The notes below the pieces were generated by a model that saw nothing but the letters and a program-made list of their open reading frames with translations, was not told the DNA's origin and made no database searches. From Cupriavidus pampae (GTDB taxonomy: Bacteria > Pseudomonadota > Gammaproteobacteria > Burkholderiales > Burkholderiaceae), in assembly GCF_914271485.1 (NCBI RefSeq), contig NZ_CAJZAG010000007.1, positions 1 through 64,000 on the forward strand: 64,000 bases of DNA, given 5' to 3'. A program made the translations under genes and the position numbers. Below are positions 6,709 through 17,778 of this stretch, one piece after another (positions within the stretch are counted from its first letter, which is position 1; every line of letters starts with the position of its first letter).

Positions 6709-8640
6709 ATGGCCCTGTTTTCCATTTCCGATGCCCAACTCGCGTTCGGGCACGTCGCGCTGCTCGACCACACCGATTTCTCGCTGGAAGCCGGTGAACG
6801 CGTTGGCCTGATCGGCCGCAACGGCAGCGGTAAATCGTCGCTGCTGAAGATCGTCGCCGGGATGTCCGCGCCCGACGATGGGCTGATCGCCCGCCAGAGT
6901 GGCATTACCACTGCATATGTGCCTCAAGAGCCTCAATTCGAGCCCGGCGTGACCGTGTTCGAAGCTGTGGCGCTCGGCATGGGTGCCGCGCATTCATTGC
7001 TGGTGCGCTACGAAGCCGTGGTGACCAGGCTGGAAGCGCAGCAGGACGAGGCCACGCTGGCTGAACTGCACCGCCTGCAATCCGAACTCGACGCCGCCGA
7101 TGCGTGGCAACTGCGCACGCGGGTGGAAAGCACGCTTGCTCGCCTTGATCTCGATGCCCACACCCGCGTTGATGCGCTGTCAGGCGGCTTGCAGAAGCGC
7201 GTCGCGCTGGCGCAGGGGCTGGTGGCGGAACCTGACATCCTGTTGCTCGACGAGCCGACCAACCACCTCGATGTGACTGCTATCCGCTGGCTCGAGGACC
7301 TGTTGCTCGGCTTCCGTGGCAGCGTGCTGCTGATTACCCACGATCGCGCATTCCTCGACCGCGTGGCCACGCGCATCGTCGAACTCGATCGCGGACGCCT
7401 GGTGTCGTTCCCCGGCAACTTCGCCGCCTATCAGACGCGCAAGGCCGACCTGCTGGCGGCGGAAGCGGTGGAGCAGGCCAAGTTCGACAAGCTGCTGGCG
7501 CAGGAAGAAGTGTGGATTCGCAAGGGCGTGGAAGCGCGCCGCACGCGCAGCGTGGCGCGGATCCAGCGACTGGTGACCATGCGTACCGAACGCGCGGCGC
7601 GCCGCGAGGTGCAGGGCAACGTCAAGCTCGAGGTGTCGCAGGCGGATCGCTCGGGCAAGATCGTGGCCGAACTGACCGACGTCTCCAAGGGCTATGGCGA
7701 CAAGACGGTGGTGCGCGACTTTACCGGCACCATCATGCGCGGCGACAAGGTTGGCCTGATTGGTCCCAACGGCGCGGGCAAGACCACGCTGCTGCGGCTG
7801 ATCCTCGGTGAACTCGCACCGGATAGCGGCACCGTTCGCAACGGCAGCAATCTGCAGGTGGCGTACTTCGATCAGATGCGCACGCAGCTGGATCTCGAAC
7901 GCTCGCTGGCCGATACCATCAGTCCCGGCAGCGACTGGGTCGAGGTCAATGGCCAGCGCAAGCACGTGATGAGCTACCTCGGCGATTTCCTGTTCGCACC
8001 GGAACGCGCGCGTTCGCCGGTGCGGTCGCTTTCGGGTGGCGAGCGTAATCGTCTGCTGCTGGCACGTTTGTTTGCGCGGCCGGCCAATGTGCTGGTGCTC
8101 GACGAACCGACCAACGACCTCGATATCGACACGCTCGAACTGCTGGAGGAACTGCTGCAGGACTACAGCGGCACGGTCTTCCTCGTTTCGCACGATCGCG
8201 CGTTTCTGGACAACGTGGTCATGTCGACGATCGCGGCCGAGGGCGATGGCTTCTGGCGCGAGTCAGTAGGTGGCTATTCGGACTGGGAAGCGCAGAGCGC
8301 GCGCGCCGCGGCGCTGCAGTCCGCCGCGCGCCAGGCAGAGCAGAAGCTCGCCGAGCCGGTCAAGAGTCAGGCCACGCGCGAGTCGCGCGGCGCCAACCGG
8401 ACCGTCAAGCTTTCGTACAAGGAACAGCGCGAACTCGATGGTCTGCCCGAGCGCATTGCCGCGCTCGAGGAAGAGCAGAAGACCATCAGTACGCAGCTCG
8501 CCGACGGCGCGCTCTACGCATCGGACGCGGCGCGCGCCACGCAACTGGCCACGCGGCACGACGAGATCGAGATGGAACTGCTCGAAGCGCTGGAGCGCTG
8601 GGAAGTACTGGAAGCCAAGAACCGCGGCGAAGCGACCTGA
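6709..8640 (+). CDS. uup: ABC-F family ATPase Uup
   Basis: 643 residues from the ATG at 6709; the frame is open further upstream but runs through the tandem repeats and terminator. TACAAT at 6672-6677 is a plausible -10 just upstream. Two fused ABC domains are visible: Walker A GLIGRNGSGKSS and GLIGPNGAGKTT, signatures LSGGLQKRVA and LSGGERNRLL, and Walker B LLLDEPTNHLD and LVLDEPTNDLD. They are joined by the charged interdomain linker typical of ABC-F proteins. A basic, Glu/Arg-rich coiled-coil C-terminus (from ~residue 545) is the DNA-binding extension that distinguishes Uup. These cytoplasmic proteins act on ribosomes and have been linked to transposon excision and branched DNA. There are no transmembrane segments. 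Confidence 0.92.
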   Translation: MALFSISDAQLAFGHVALLDHTDFSLEAGERVGLIGRNGSGKSSLLKIVAGMSAPDDGLIARQSGITTAYVPQEPQFEPGVTVFEAVALGMGAAHSLLVRYEAVVTRLEAQQDEATLAELHRLQSELDAADAWQLRTRVESTLARLDLDAHTRVDALSGGLQKRVALAQGLVAEPDILLLDEPTNHLDVTAIRWLEDLLLGFRGSVLLITHDRAFLDRVATRIVELDRGRLVSFPGNFAAYQTRKADLLAAEAVEQAKFDKLLAQEEVWIRKGVEARRTRSVARIQRLVTMRTERAARREVQGNVKLEVSQADRSGKIVAELTDVSKGYGDKTVVRDFTGTIMRGDKVGLIGPNGAGKTTLLRLILGELAPDSGTVRNGSNLQVAYFDQMRTQLDLERSLADTISPGSDWVEVNGQRKHVMSYLGDFLFAPERARSPVRSLSGGERNRLLLARLFARPANVLVLDEPTNDLDIDTLELLEELLQDYSGTVFLVSHDRAFLDNVVMSTIAAEGDGFWRESVGGYSDWEAQSARAAALQSAARQAEQKLAEPVKSQATRESRGANRTVKLSYKEQRELDGLPERIAALEEEQKTISTQLADGALYASDAARATQLATRHDEIEMELLEALERWEVLEAKNRGEAT

Positions 8641-8650
8641 CGTTAATCGC

Positions 8651-8797
8651 CTATCCGCACCAAGCCAAAACCATATTGGTCAGATCGACCATAAACGCTG
8701 GCCGCAGATAGGCGAGAAAACCCATCGTCAGCACCGCGGCCAGCGCCGTCAGCCCCAGGCCGCGTAGCCAGCGCTCACGTCCGGTATCCGTAGTCAT
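8651..8797 (-). CDS. Small single-pass membrane protein coupled to the MFS gene
   Basis: 48 residues, ATG at 8797 and TAG at 8651-8653. It reads as a short charged N-terminus (TTDTGRERWLRG), one hydrophobic helix (LGLTALAAVLTMGFLAYL), then PAFMVDLTNMVLAWCG. It starts only 5 bp after the stop of the MFS gene on the same strand, so the two are almost certainly co-translated. The sequence is clearly protein-like, and the arrangement suggests an accessory small subunit of the transporter. That role is inferred from position and topology only. Confidence 0.65.
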   Translation of the reverse strand: MTTDTGRERWLRGLGLTALAAVLTMGFLAYLRPAFMVDLTNMVLAWCG

Positions 8798-8802
8798 GAC
8801 AT

Positions 8803-10014
8803 TCACACCGGAATCGGTTGCGGCCGCTCAAGCGCTTGCTCACGAATCGGCAGATTCACCGCCGCGGCCAGCACGCCAAGCGCGATCGCGATCATCCAGA
8901 CGGTGTTGTAGTTACCGGTCTTGTCGAACAGAAACCCACCCAGCCACGCGCCAAGGAAGCTGCCGATCTGGTGCGAGAAAAACACCACCCCCGACAGCAT
9001 CGACAGGTACTTGACCCCAAACACCTGTGCGATGATGCCGTTGGTCAACGGCACCGTGGACAGCCACAAGAAGCCCATCAGCGCGGCAAACACCCACGTG
9101 CTCGCCGCTGTCAGCGGCAGCAGCAGATACCCCGCGATCACGAACGACCGCGCGATGTAGATAAACGACAGCAGATAGCGCTTGGGCAGGCGCTGCCCCA
9201 TCGCGCCCGCGGTGTAGGTACCGAACACGTTGAACAACCCGATCAGCGCCAACGCCACGGTAGCAATCTTGGGATCGACGAAACCTTGTTCCTTCAGGTA
9301 CGGCGCCAGATGCACGCCAATAAAGACCACCTGAAACCCGCATACGAAGTAACCAAGCGTCAGCAGCTGGAAGTTGCGGTTGCCAAACGCCTCGCGTGTG
9401 GCTTCCGCAATGGTCTGGTGATGACCGCCGGTGCTGGCCGCCATCTTCGGCTCACGCAGCGAGAAAGCGAGCGGCAACATCAGGCAGGCCATCGCGGCCA
9501 TCACGAACAGCGCGTTCTGCCAGCCAGTGGTCGAAATCAACGTCTGCTCGACCGGAATCATCAGAAATTGGCCAAATGAGCCCGCCGCGGCGGCAATGCC
9601 CATCGCCCACACGCGCTTCTCGGGGCTGGCAATGCGGCCAATCACGCCATACACCACGCTGTACGTGGTGCCCGCCTGCGCAATGCCGATCATGATGCCG
9701 GCGCCCGAGGCAAACGCGGTGCCGGAAGTGGCCATCGCCATCACGATCAGCCCGCCCACATACAGCACCACGCCTACCAGCATCACACGCAACGCGCCAA
9801 ACTTGTCGGCCAGCGCGCCCGCAAACGGCTGGGTCACGCCCCACATCAGGTTCTGCAGCGCCAGCGCGAACGCAAAGGTTTCACGATTCCAGCCATGGGT
9901 CTGCGTAATCGGCAGATTAAAAAGGCCAAAACCATGCCGGATGCCCATCGATAGCGTGACGAGCAGGCCGCCGCACACCAATACCGTGGTCAGTGAGAGT
10001 TTTCTTTCGGTCAT
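8803..10014 (-). CDS. MFS transporter, possibly oxalate/formate antiporter-like
   Basis: 403 residues with about twelve hydrophobic helices. The N-half opens with LLVTLSMGIRHGFGLFNLPI and carries the A-type loop GALADKFGALRVML expected between TM2 and TM3. GIAQAGTTYSVVYGVIGR and the second-half repeat LSGVVFFSHQIGSFLGAWLGG resemble monocarboxylate and oxalate/formate-type MFS members. It is an inner-membrane secondary transporter whose substrate is not deducible. It is divergent from parE and followed by the 48-residue membrane protein. The start at 10014 gives the expected short cytoplasmic N-terminus; the frame extends far upstream only because it is antisense to parE. Confidence 0.88.
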   Translation of the reverse strand: MTERKLSLTTVLVCGGLLVTLSMGIRHGFGLFNLPITQTHGWNRETFAFALALQNLMWGVTQPFAGALADKFGALRVMLVGVVLYVGGLIVMAMATSGTAFASGAGIMIGIAQAGTTYSVVYGVIGRIASPEKRVWAMGIAAAAGSFGQFLMIPVEQTLISTTGWQNALFVMAAMACLMLPLAFSLREPKMAASTGGHHQTIAEATREAFGNRNFQLLTLGYFVCGFQVVFIGVHLAPYLKEQGFVDPKIATVALALIGLFNVFGTYTAGAMGQRLPKRYLLSFIYIARSFVIAGYLLLPLTAASTWVFAALMGFLWLSTVPLTNGIIAQVFGVKYLSMLSGVVFFSHQIGSFLGAWLGGFLFDKTGNYNTVWMIAIALGVLAAAVNLPIREQALERPQPIPV

Positions 10015-10257
10015 GTCGTGGCTCGCCGTCTCTATTGTTTTGAATGTTCTGTGCGCGCCGAGGGTGCGGCCATGGCGCTGTATAGACCGGAAGAAGTGTA
10101 CTCCCGCACGATCGTTCGCGGAAAGTGACACCCGAAGTGACGCCAACTCCAGATGCTCTTGAACCGATTGCCCTCGCGGCCATCTATTACAATGCTGCGC
10201 ATTCCTGCCGCAGCGACGGCCACACCCAATTACTCGAGCGACTCCCGTAGCGACGCC

Positions 10258-12249
<1,992 letters not shown>

Positions 12250-12256
12250 GGAGACA

Positions 12257-13063
12257 ATGCGCATGGCGAACGGCTCGATCACAACGAAACGTCGACTGGC
12301 GGCATCCGTGCTCGCCATCGCCGCGTTGTGCGCGACGTCCGCCGCGCGAGCCGAACTGTACGGCTACGTCGATGGCGACGGCGTCGCGCATTTCTCCGAC
12401 CAGAAGCTCGACGAACGCTACAAGCTGTTTATGAAGGACGGTGGATCGCTCGACACCGCCAACCTGTCTCGCCCGGGGCTTCGTACCGCCTTGCCCCGGC
12501 CGGTCGGTGGCGACCCCGAGGCGAACAAGCTGTACCGCTATGTGCTCAACCACCCGAACCTCAAGGTGGTCGATCCGATGATCGAGCAGATTGCGCTCGC
12601 GCAGAACGTCGATCCCGCGCTGGTCAAGGCGGTCATGGCGGTGGAGTCCGGCTTCAATCCAACGGCGGTGTCGCCGAAGGGCGCGATTGGCCTGATGCAG
12701 GTGATTCCCGACACGGGCGCGCGCTTTGGCGTCAATGCCGACAAGCGGCGCACGGTCGAGCAGAAGCTGACCGACCCGCGTATGAACATCTCCGCTGGCG
12801 TGCGCTATCTAAGCTGGCTCATGCAGTTGTTCCCGAACAATCTGGAACTGGTGCTCGCCGCGTATAACGCGGGCGAGGGCGCGGTGCAGCGCTACAACAA
12901 CCAGATTCCGCCTTTCCCGGAGACGCGGCAGTACGTGAGTACCGTTCTGGCGTTTTATCAGCTGTATCAGCCTGCCGCCGGCCCGTCGGTGATCCGCACA
13001 AGTAGCGGCGAAGGGCCGTCCCGCGTCAGGGTGGTGCTCGGCGGACGCCGCAACATGCCCTAA
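12257..13063 (+). CDS. Lytic transglycosylase (SLT domain) with DUF4124-like N-terminus
   Basis: 268 residues. TAAGGAG overlaps the parE stop and sits 3-4 bp before the ATG. A signal peptide (RRLAASVLAIAALCATSAARA) is followed by ELYGYVDGDGVAHFSDQ, the DUF4124 signature often found on exported envelope proteins. The catalytic SLT domain spans ~residues 110-245: VMAVESGFNPTAVSPKGA carries the catalytic Glu, then GLMQVIPDTG, and AAYNAGEGAVQRY near the end. It cleaves peptidoglycan glycan strands with formation of 1,6-anhydro-muramyl ends in the periplasm. Its location between parE and parC, on the same strand, suggests co-expression with topoisomerase IV. Confidence 0.93.
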   Translation: MRMANGSITTKRRLAASVLAIAALCATSAARAELYGYVDGDGVAHFSDQKLDERYKLFMKDGGSLDTANLSRPGLRTALPRPVGGDPEANKLYRYVLNHPNLKVVDPMIEQIALAQNVDPALVKAVMAVESGFNPTAVSPKGAIGLMQVIPDTGARFGVNADKRRTVEQKLTDPRMNISAGVRYLSWLMQLFPNNLELVLAAYNAGEGAVQRYNNQIPPFPETRQYVSTVLAFYQLYQPAAGPSVIRTSSGEGPSRVRVVLGGRRNMP

Positions 13064-13154
13064 TTTCGGCGATTAAACCCGTCCACTCATTTAGAATCCT
13101 GAGCTGACCGGAACTCCGTTCAGCCACGGCGCTCGTGCCGTCTGCCTGCCTACC

Positions 13155-15494
13155 ATGGACGACCAACAAGACATTACGTACCAACCCGATGAGCCGGCCG
13201 ATTCGCTGACGCTCGCCCGCTACGCGGAACGCGCCTACCTCGACTACGCCGTCAGCGTGGTCAAGGGCCGCGCGCTGCCCGAGGTGACCGACGGCCAGAA
13301 GCCCGTGCAACGCCGCATCCTGTTCGCGATGCAGCAGATGGGCCTGCGTGCCGACTCCAAGCCCGTGAAGTCCGCGCGCGTGGTCGGTGAGGTCCTCGGT
13401 AAATACCATCCGCACGGTGACCAGTCCGCGTACGACGCGCTGGTGCGTCTGGCGCAGGACTTCTCGCTGCGCTATCCGCTGATCGACGGCCAGGGCAACT
13501 TCGGCTCGCGCGATGGCGATGGCGCCGCGGCGATGCGATACACCGAAGCGCGCCTGACGCCGATTGCGCGACTGCTGCTCGACGAGATTGACCTGGGCAC
13601 GGTGGAGTTCGTCCCGAACTACGACGGCTCCGAGATCGAGCCGAAGGTGCTGCCCGCGCGGTTGCCGATGGTGCTGCTCAATGGCGCGTCCGGTATTGCA
13701 GTGGGCATGGCCACCGAGATTCCGCCGCACAATCTGCGCGAAGTCGCCGCGGCGACCGTGGCGATGATCCGCAATCCGAATATCACGCTGGCCGAGTTGC
13801 TGACGCTGATGCCGGGTCCGGACTATCCGGGCGGTGGCCAGATCATCTCGCCGGCTTCGGATATCGCGCAGATCTACGAAGGCGGCCGCGGCAGCCTGAA
13901 GGTACGCGCGCGCTGGAACATCGAAGAGATGGCGCGCGGACAGTGGCAGATGGTGGTGAATGAACTGCCGCCGAACACGTCGGCGCAGAAGGTGCTCGAG
14001 GAAATCGAGGAAATCACCAACCCGAAGATTCGCGCAGGCAAGAAGGCGCTGTCGACCGAGCAGACCCAGCTCAAGACCACGATGCTGAGCGTGCTCGACG
14101 CGGTGCGCGACGAGTCCGGCAAGGATGCGCCGGTGCGTCTGGTGTTTGAGCCCAAGAGCAAGAACGTCGAACAGCAGGAATTTATCCAGACGCTGCTTGC
14201 GCATACGAGCCTGGAGTCGGGAGCGCCGATCAACCTCGTGATGATCGGCAAGGATGGCCGGCCGCGTCAGAAGGGTTTGGCCGAGATTCTGCGCGAATGG
14301 ATCGCGTTCCGCTTCGAGACGGTGACCAAGCGCACGCGCTTCCAGCTCACCAAGGTCGAAGACCGCATCCATATCCTCGAAGGCCGGATGCTGGTGCTGC
14401 TGAAGATCGACGAGGTGATTCGCATCATCCGCGAGAGCGATGAACCGAAACCCGCGCTGATCGAGGCATTCAATCTGTCCGATCGTCAAGCCGAGGACAT
14501 TCTTGAAATCCGCCTGCGTCAATTGGCGCGACTCGAAGCGATTCGCATCGAGCAGGAGCTCAAGAAGCTGCGCGACGAACAGGCTGAGCTTGATGTACTG
14601 CTGAAGTCCGAGACCATGATGCGCCGTCGCATCATCAAGGAGATCGAGCAGGACGCCAAGCAGTTCAGCCCGGAAGACAAGGATCCGCGTCGCACGCTGA
14701 TTCACGAAGAGCGCCGCGCCGCTGCCGAGGTTCGCGTGATCGACGAGCCGGTGACGGTGGTGGTATCGGGCAAGGGCTGGGTGCGTACGCGTCAGGGCCA
14801 TGGCCACGATTCGCAGCAGTTCACGTTCAAGGCGGGCGATACGCTGTATGCGACGTTCGAATGCCGCACGATCGATACGCTGCTGGTCTTCGGCACCAAC
14901 GGTCGCGTCTACTCGGTCGCGGTCAACGGCCTGCCGGGTGGTCGCGGTGATGGTGTGCCACTGACCACGCTGATCGAGCTTGCCCCGGGTACGCAGATCG
15001 CCCACACGTTCGCGGGCAACGCGGAACAACGCATGCTGATGGCCGCGTCGAACGGCAACGGTTTCCTGACCAAGGTTGGCGACATGACGAGCCGACAGAA
15101 GGGCGGCAAATCGTTCGTCACGCTCGAAGACGGCGACGTGCTGCTGAAGCCCGAACCCCTCGCCGACGACGCCACGCATGCGGCGTGCGTCTCCGCCAAC
15201 GGCCGCCTGCTGCTGGTAGCGTTCGAAGAGATCAAGGTCCTCTCTGCCGGCGGCCGCGGCGTAATGCTGATGGAGCTGGAAGACAAGGAACTGTTGCTCC
15301 AGGCCATCGCCGTCGGCGCTCCGGGCCTGATCGTCTCAGGCACCGGCCAACGCGGCGGCAAGATGCCCCCGCAGACGCTGAAGGGCAAAACGCTGCTGCC
15401 GTTTGTCGGTAAGCGCGCCCGCAAGGGCAAGGCGGTGGAAGCAAAGCTGAAGGATGTACGCATCGAAGCAGTACGGCCAGAACCGACGGTTTGA
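13155..15494 (+). CDS. parC: DNA topoisomerase IV subunit A
   Basis: 779 residues. The breakage-reunion domain is intact: [26 protein letters not shown] and [11 protein letters not shown] with the catalytic Tyr at residue 129. A C-terminal region with degenerate beta-pinwheel repeats follows (for example [49 protein letters not shown]). At the position of E. coli ParC Ser80 this protein has Gln90, followed by Ser91, and the Glu84 position is Asp94. It lies 91 bp after the transglycosylase gene. A hairpin repeat immediately downstream may end transcription. Confidence 0.96.
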   Translation: MDDQQDITYQPDEPADSLTLARYAERAYLDYAVSVVKGRALPEVTDGQKPVQRRILFAMQQMGLRADSKPVKSARVVGEVLGKYHPHGDQSAYDALVRLAQDFSLRYPLIDGQGNFGSRDGDGAAAMRYTEARLTPIARLLLDEIDLGTVEFVPNYDGSEIEPKVLPARLPMVLLNGASGIAVGMATEIPPHNLREVAAATVAMIRNPNITLAELLTLMPGPDYPGGGQIISPASDIAQIYEGGRGSLKVRARWNIEEMARGQWQMVVNELPPNTSAQKVLEEIEEITNPKIRAGKKALSTEQTQLKTTMLSVLDAVRDESGKDAPVRLVFEPKSKNVEQQEFIQTLLAHTSLESGAPINLVMIGKDGRPRQKGLAEILREWIAFRFETVTKRTRFQLTKVEDRIHILEGRMLVLLKIDEVIRIIRESDEPKPALIEAFNLSDRQAEDILEIRLRQLARLEAIRIEQELKKLRDEQAELDVLLKSETMMRRRIIKEIEQDAKQFSPEDKDPRRTLIHEERRAAAEVRVIDEPVTVVVSGKGWVRTRQGHGHDSQQFTFKAGDTLYATFECRTIDTLLVFGTNGRVYSVAVNGLPGGRGDGVPLTTLIELAPGTQIAHTFAGNAEQRMLMAASNGNGFLTKVGDMTSRQKGGKSFVTLEDGDVLLKPEPLADDATHAACVSANGRLLLVAFEEIKVLSAGGRGVMLMELEDKELLLQAIAVGAPGLIVSGTGQRGGKMPPQTLKGKTLLPFVGKRARKGKAVEAKLKDVRIEAVRPEPTV

Positions 15495-15506
15495 AGTTGA
15501 TTTGCT

Positions 15507-15600
15507 CCCCTCTCCCTTGAGGGAGAGGGGCTGGGGGAGAGGGTGAAAGGTTAATTAACCCATTGTTGTCTCCCCTCTCCCTCGGGGAGAGGGGCCGGGG
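15507..15600 (+). repeat. Pair of REP-like hairpins after parC
   Basis: Two copies of the same palindromic element in direct order. CCCCTCTCCC/GGGAGAGGGG occurs at 15507-15516/15521-15530 (TTGA loop) and at 15572-15581/15585-15594 (3-base loop). Each is followed by a G-rich tail (CTGGGGGAGAGGGTG and CCGGGGGTGAGGG). Between them lies a perfect 12-bp palindrome, GGTTAATTAACC, at 15549-15560. Such CCCTCTCCC elements are dispersed in many proteobacterial genomes. Here the first hairpin may also serve as a transcription terminator for parC. Confidence 0.85.
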
Positions 15601-15680
15601 GTGAGGGCCCACGCATCAAGCTCACCCAACAAAACAAGATGCACCATAGGCTTCATCAAAAGCCAACGAGACACGACGCC

Positions 15681-16259
15681 ATGCCCCCGATCACGCCCAC
15701 CGAGCCAGATCTGGCTCCGCCCCCCAACGCCCGCACACTGTTCTTCGAATTCGCCCGCATGGGGCTCACCGGCTTTGGCGGCGTCCTCCCCTTCGTAAGA
15801 CGCGCGGTAGTCGAGCGCAACCGCTGGCTCAACGACAAAGACTTCGTAGAGGTACTAAGCGTAGGCCAGGTACTCCCAGGCCCCAACGTCATCAATGTCT
15901 CGCTAATGCTAGGCCTCAGATTCGCTGGCCTACGCGGGGCAGTAGCAGCCTTCACAGGCCTCGTGCTGGTGCCAATGGTGGTGGTACTGAGCGTAATGGT
16001 TCTATACCAACACTACCAAGACGTCGAAGCTGTCCGCCGCATGCTCACAGGCATGACCGCTGTTTCAGCAGGCCTCATTCTCTCCACCGGCTGCAAGCTA
16101 GCCCAAAGCCAACCTAGAACAATCCGAGCGCTGCTGATCGGCGCCGCAGCATTCGTGACCATTGGCCTGCTACACCTGCCACTGGTCCCCGTCATGGCCG
16201 TACTGGTGCCCATTGCGCTGTACCTCGAACACCGCGCCATCAACAAGGAGGCCGCATGA
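15681..16259 (+). CDS. Chromate transporter, short-chain subunit 1
   Basis: 192 residues from the ATG at 15681 (an upstream in-frame ATG at 15639 is less likely). It is one CHR domain: LFFEFARMGLTGFGGVLPF near the N-terminus, FVEVLSVGQVLPGPNVINVS with the conserved PGP motif, then about six hydrophobic helices. Short-chain CHR proteins work as pairs equal to the two halves of full ChrA, exporting chromate or related oxyanions across the inner membrane. The next gene overlaps by 4 bp (ATGA). The gene uses many CTA, GTA and AGA codons that neighbouring genes avoid, a sign of different ancestry. In this organism the actual substrate is unproven. Confidence 0.85.
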   Translation: MPPITPTEPDLAPPPNARTLFFEFARMGLTGFGGVLPFVRRAVVERNRWLNDKDFVEVLSVGQVLPGPNVINVSLMLGLRFAGLRGAVAAFTGLVLVPMVVVLSVMVLYQHYQDVEAVRRMLTGMTAVSAGLILSTGCKLAQSQPRTIRALLIGAAAFVTIGLLHLPLVPVMAVLVPIALYLEHRAINKEAA

Positions 16260-16786
16260 GCACGCCCGAGATCCTCCGCAGCCTGCTAGGCCATTTCGGC
16301 ATGCTGTCACTACTATCGATCGGTGGCGGCGCAACAACCATCCCCGACATGCACCGGTATCTAGTCGAAGCCAACGGCTGGATGACCGACCAGCAGTTCT
16401 CGGCGCTCTACGCGATCTCCCAGGCTTCCCCGGGCCCCAATGTGCTATTCGTAGCCCTATTCGGCTGGCAGGTAGCCGGCCCCCAAGGCACGTTCGCCGC
16501 CATGACCGGCATGGTCGGCCCCTCAAGCATCATCGCCCTGGGCTTCGAATACTTCGCCGGCCGCGCCCCCCACGCCCGCTGGCCCAACCTGATCAAGAAA
16601 GGCCTATCAGCCCTGACCATCGGCCTCCTGATGTCCACCGGCTGGCTACTGGCCGCGAGCGTAGACCACAGTTGGACGGCGATTGCGGTGACGTTGCTGA
16701 CGGTATGGCTGATGCTGAAGACGAAGGTGCATCCGCTGGCGCTGGTGGCACTGGGAGCGGGGGCGGGGTTGTTGGGGCTGGTATAG
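16256..16786 (+). CDS. Chromate transporter, short-chain subunit 2
   Basis: 176 residues, the second CHR domain, translationally coupled to subunit 1 through an ATGA overlap. LLSIGGGATTIPDMHRYLV and ALYAISQASPGPNVLFVAL carry the PGP motif, followed by GPQGTFAAMTGMVGPSSI and helical hydrophobic segments to a short C-terminus. Together the two genes encode the equivalent of a full-length ChrA-type transporter. CTA and GTA codons are still frequent at the 5' end but fade towards the 3' end. Confidence 0.85.
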   Translation: MSTPEILRSLLGHFGMLSLLSIGGGATTIPDMHRYLVEANGWMTDQQFSALYAISQASPGPNVLFVALFGWQVAGPQGTFAAMTGMVGPSSIIALGFEYFAGRAPHARWPNLIKKGLSALTIGLLMSTGWLLAASVDHSWTAIAVTLLTVWLMLKTKVHPLALVALGAGAGLLGLV

Positions 16787-16812
16787 GTCTCGCGAGCCGG
16801 GTGCTGGAATGC

Positions 16813-16842
16813 AAGTGGCCCGCCTGAGCAGGCGGGCCACTT
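16813..16842. terminator. Strong hairpin between convergent genes
   Basis: A perfect 12-bp stem, AAGTGGCCCGCC/GGCGGGCCACTT, with a 6-base loop lies between the convergent chromate-transporter and DUF1120 genes. The 5' AA and 3' TT give only very short U-tracts, so it is a likely bidirectional but not textbook terminator. Confidence 0.7.
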
Positions 16843-16875
16843 GGTCATGCTGCGTGAACCAGTGCTAGCTGACGA

Positions 16876-17550
16876 TTACAGATACGTCAGCGTAATGGTC
16901 GCCGAGCCGTTGATGGCGACGTCCTGGGTCAGTGCGGGCAGTTCGCCGGTCTTGGCGATGGCCGCTTCGACCTTGAACGGTTGCGTGGCAGTCATGAATG
17001 CGACGGGAGCGATGGTACCGGTCGTTGCCCACGACATGCCTTGATAGCCATGGGTGTTGACGGCGATGGCGGACGTATAGCCCGCCCAGGTCTTGCCTTG
17101 GTCGAAAGAGGCGATCATGCCCACGTTCTTGCCGTCAGCGACGGCTGGCGTCTGGTCCATGGTGATGACGTATGCGCCGATATTCTTGCCACCGACGTTG
17201 CCCAGACCGAAATAGGCCTTCGAGGCGTTAGACAGAGCCGCGCCGGCGTTTGCGTTCGCACTGCCTGCGCTATTGTCACCCGTGGTCCACATCACTCGGG
17301 TTGCGGACTGGCAGGTGACGGAGAAGGACGAATTCTTGGCGGCCAGTTTGGTCGGTGCCGTATCGCTGAGTGTGTTGGCGGCAATCGTCCCGAGGTCGAT
17401 CACGCCGCCACCCGAGAAGGTAACGTCGCAGGCGGCAGGCTTGATCGTGCCGGTGACCGTCAGGTTGGCGGAGCCGGCGGCGAAGGCTGCGCTGGAAGCG
17501 GCGGCAAACAGGATGGAAGCGAGGGCGGTATTACGAATAGTGGTGTTCAT
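16876..17550 (-). CDS. DUF1120 family fimbria-like exported protein (copy A)
   Basis: 224 residues from the Met at 17550, with a clear signal peptide (ALASILFAAASSAAFA). The mature start NLTVTGTIKPAACDVTFSG and GGGVIDLGTI, with a second Cys in SVTCQSATRV, is the DUF1120/fimbrial-adhesin-like pattern in which the two Cys form an intrasubunit disulfide. The C-terminus ends in a beta strand (SATITLTYL). No chaperone or usher gene is nearby, so surface assembly is doubtful. It may be a secreted or periplasmic beta-sandwich protein. A homolog lies directly upstream and a miniature version at 53763-54125. Confidence 0.85.
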   Translation of the reverse strand: MNTTIRNTALASILFAAASSAAFAAGSANLTVTGTIKPAACDVTFSGGGVIDLGTIAANTLSDTAPTKLAAKNSSFSVTCQSATRVMWTTGDNSAGSANANAGAALSNASKAYFGLGNVGGKNIGAYVITMDQTPAVADGKNVGMIASFDQGKTWAGYTSAIAVNTHGYQGMSWATTGTIAPVAFMTATQPFKVEAAIAKTGELPALTQDVAINGSATITLTYL

Positions 17551-17670
17551 GATATTTCGATGTATCTCAGAGTTTAAAAAGCAGTGTTCGCGCTGGAACG
17601 GCATGAAGTCTGCTCGTTGGACGGCTACCTCTGAATCGTAAAAATACTAAAAATGGAAACTGCCCAATAG

Positions 17671-17682
17671 TTCGTAAAACGA
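17671..17682 (-). promoter_or_regulatory. TTCGTA motif upstream of DUF1120 copy A
   Basis: TTCGTAAAACGA (top strand), containing the small inverted repeat TCGT-AAA-ACGA, 121 bp upstream of the start codon. Related TTCGTA elements occur at nearly the same distance from the two other DUF1120 genes, which suggests a shared regulator site. Confidence 0.4.
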
Positions 17683-17778
17683 CTATGAAATAGGGTGATA
17701 AGCAGCGAACATTGTGTCGTCTGTGTATCGTGGCGAGCGGGTGATGTGCCTGTTCTGTCCGGATGTGTGCGATGACTG

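Noticed and set aside
13026..15179. 717-codon minus-strand frame opposite parC
   Set aside because: Arg/His/Leu-rich antisense translation with no domain; parC on the other strand is unambiguous.
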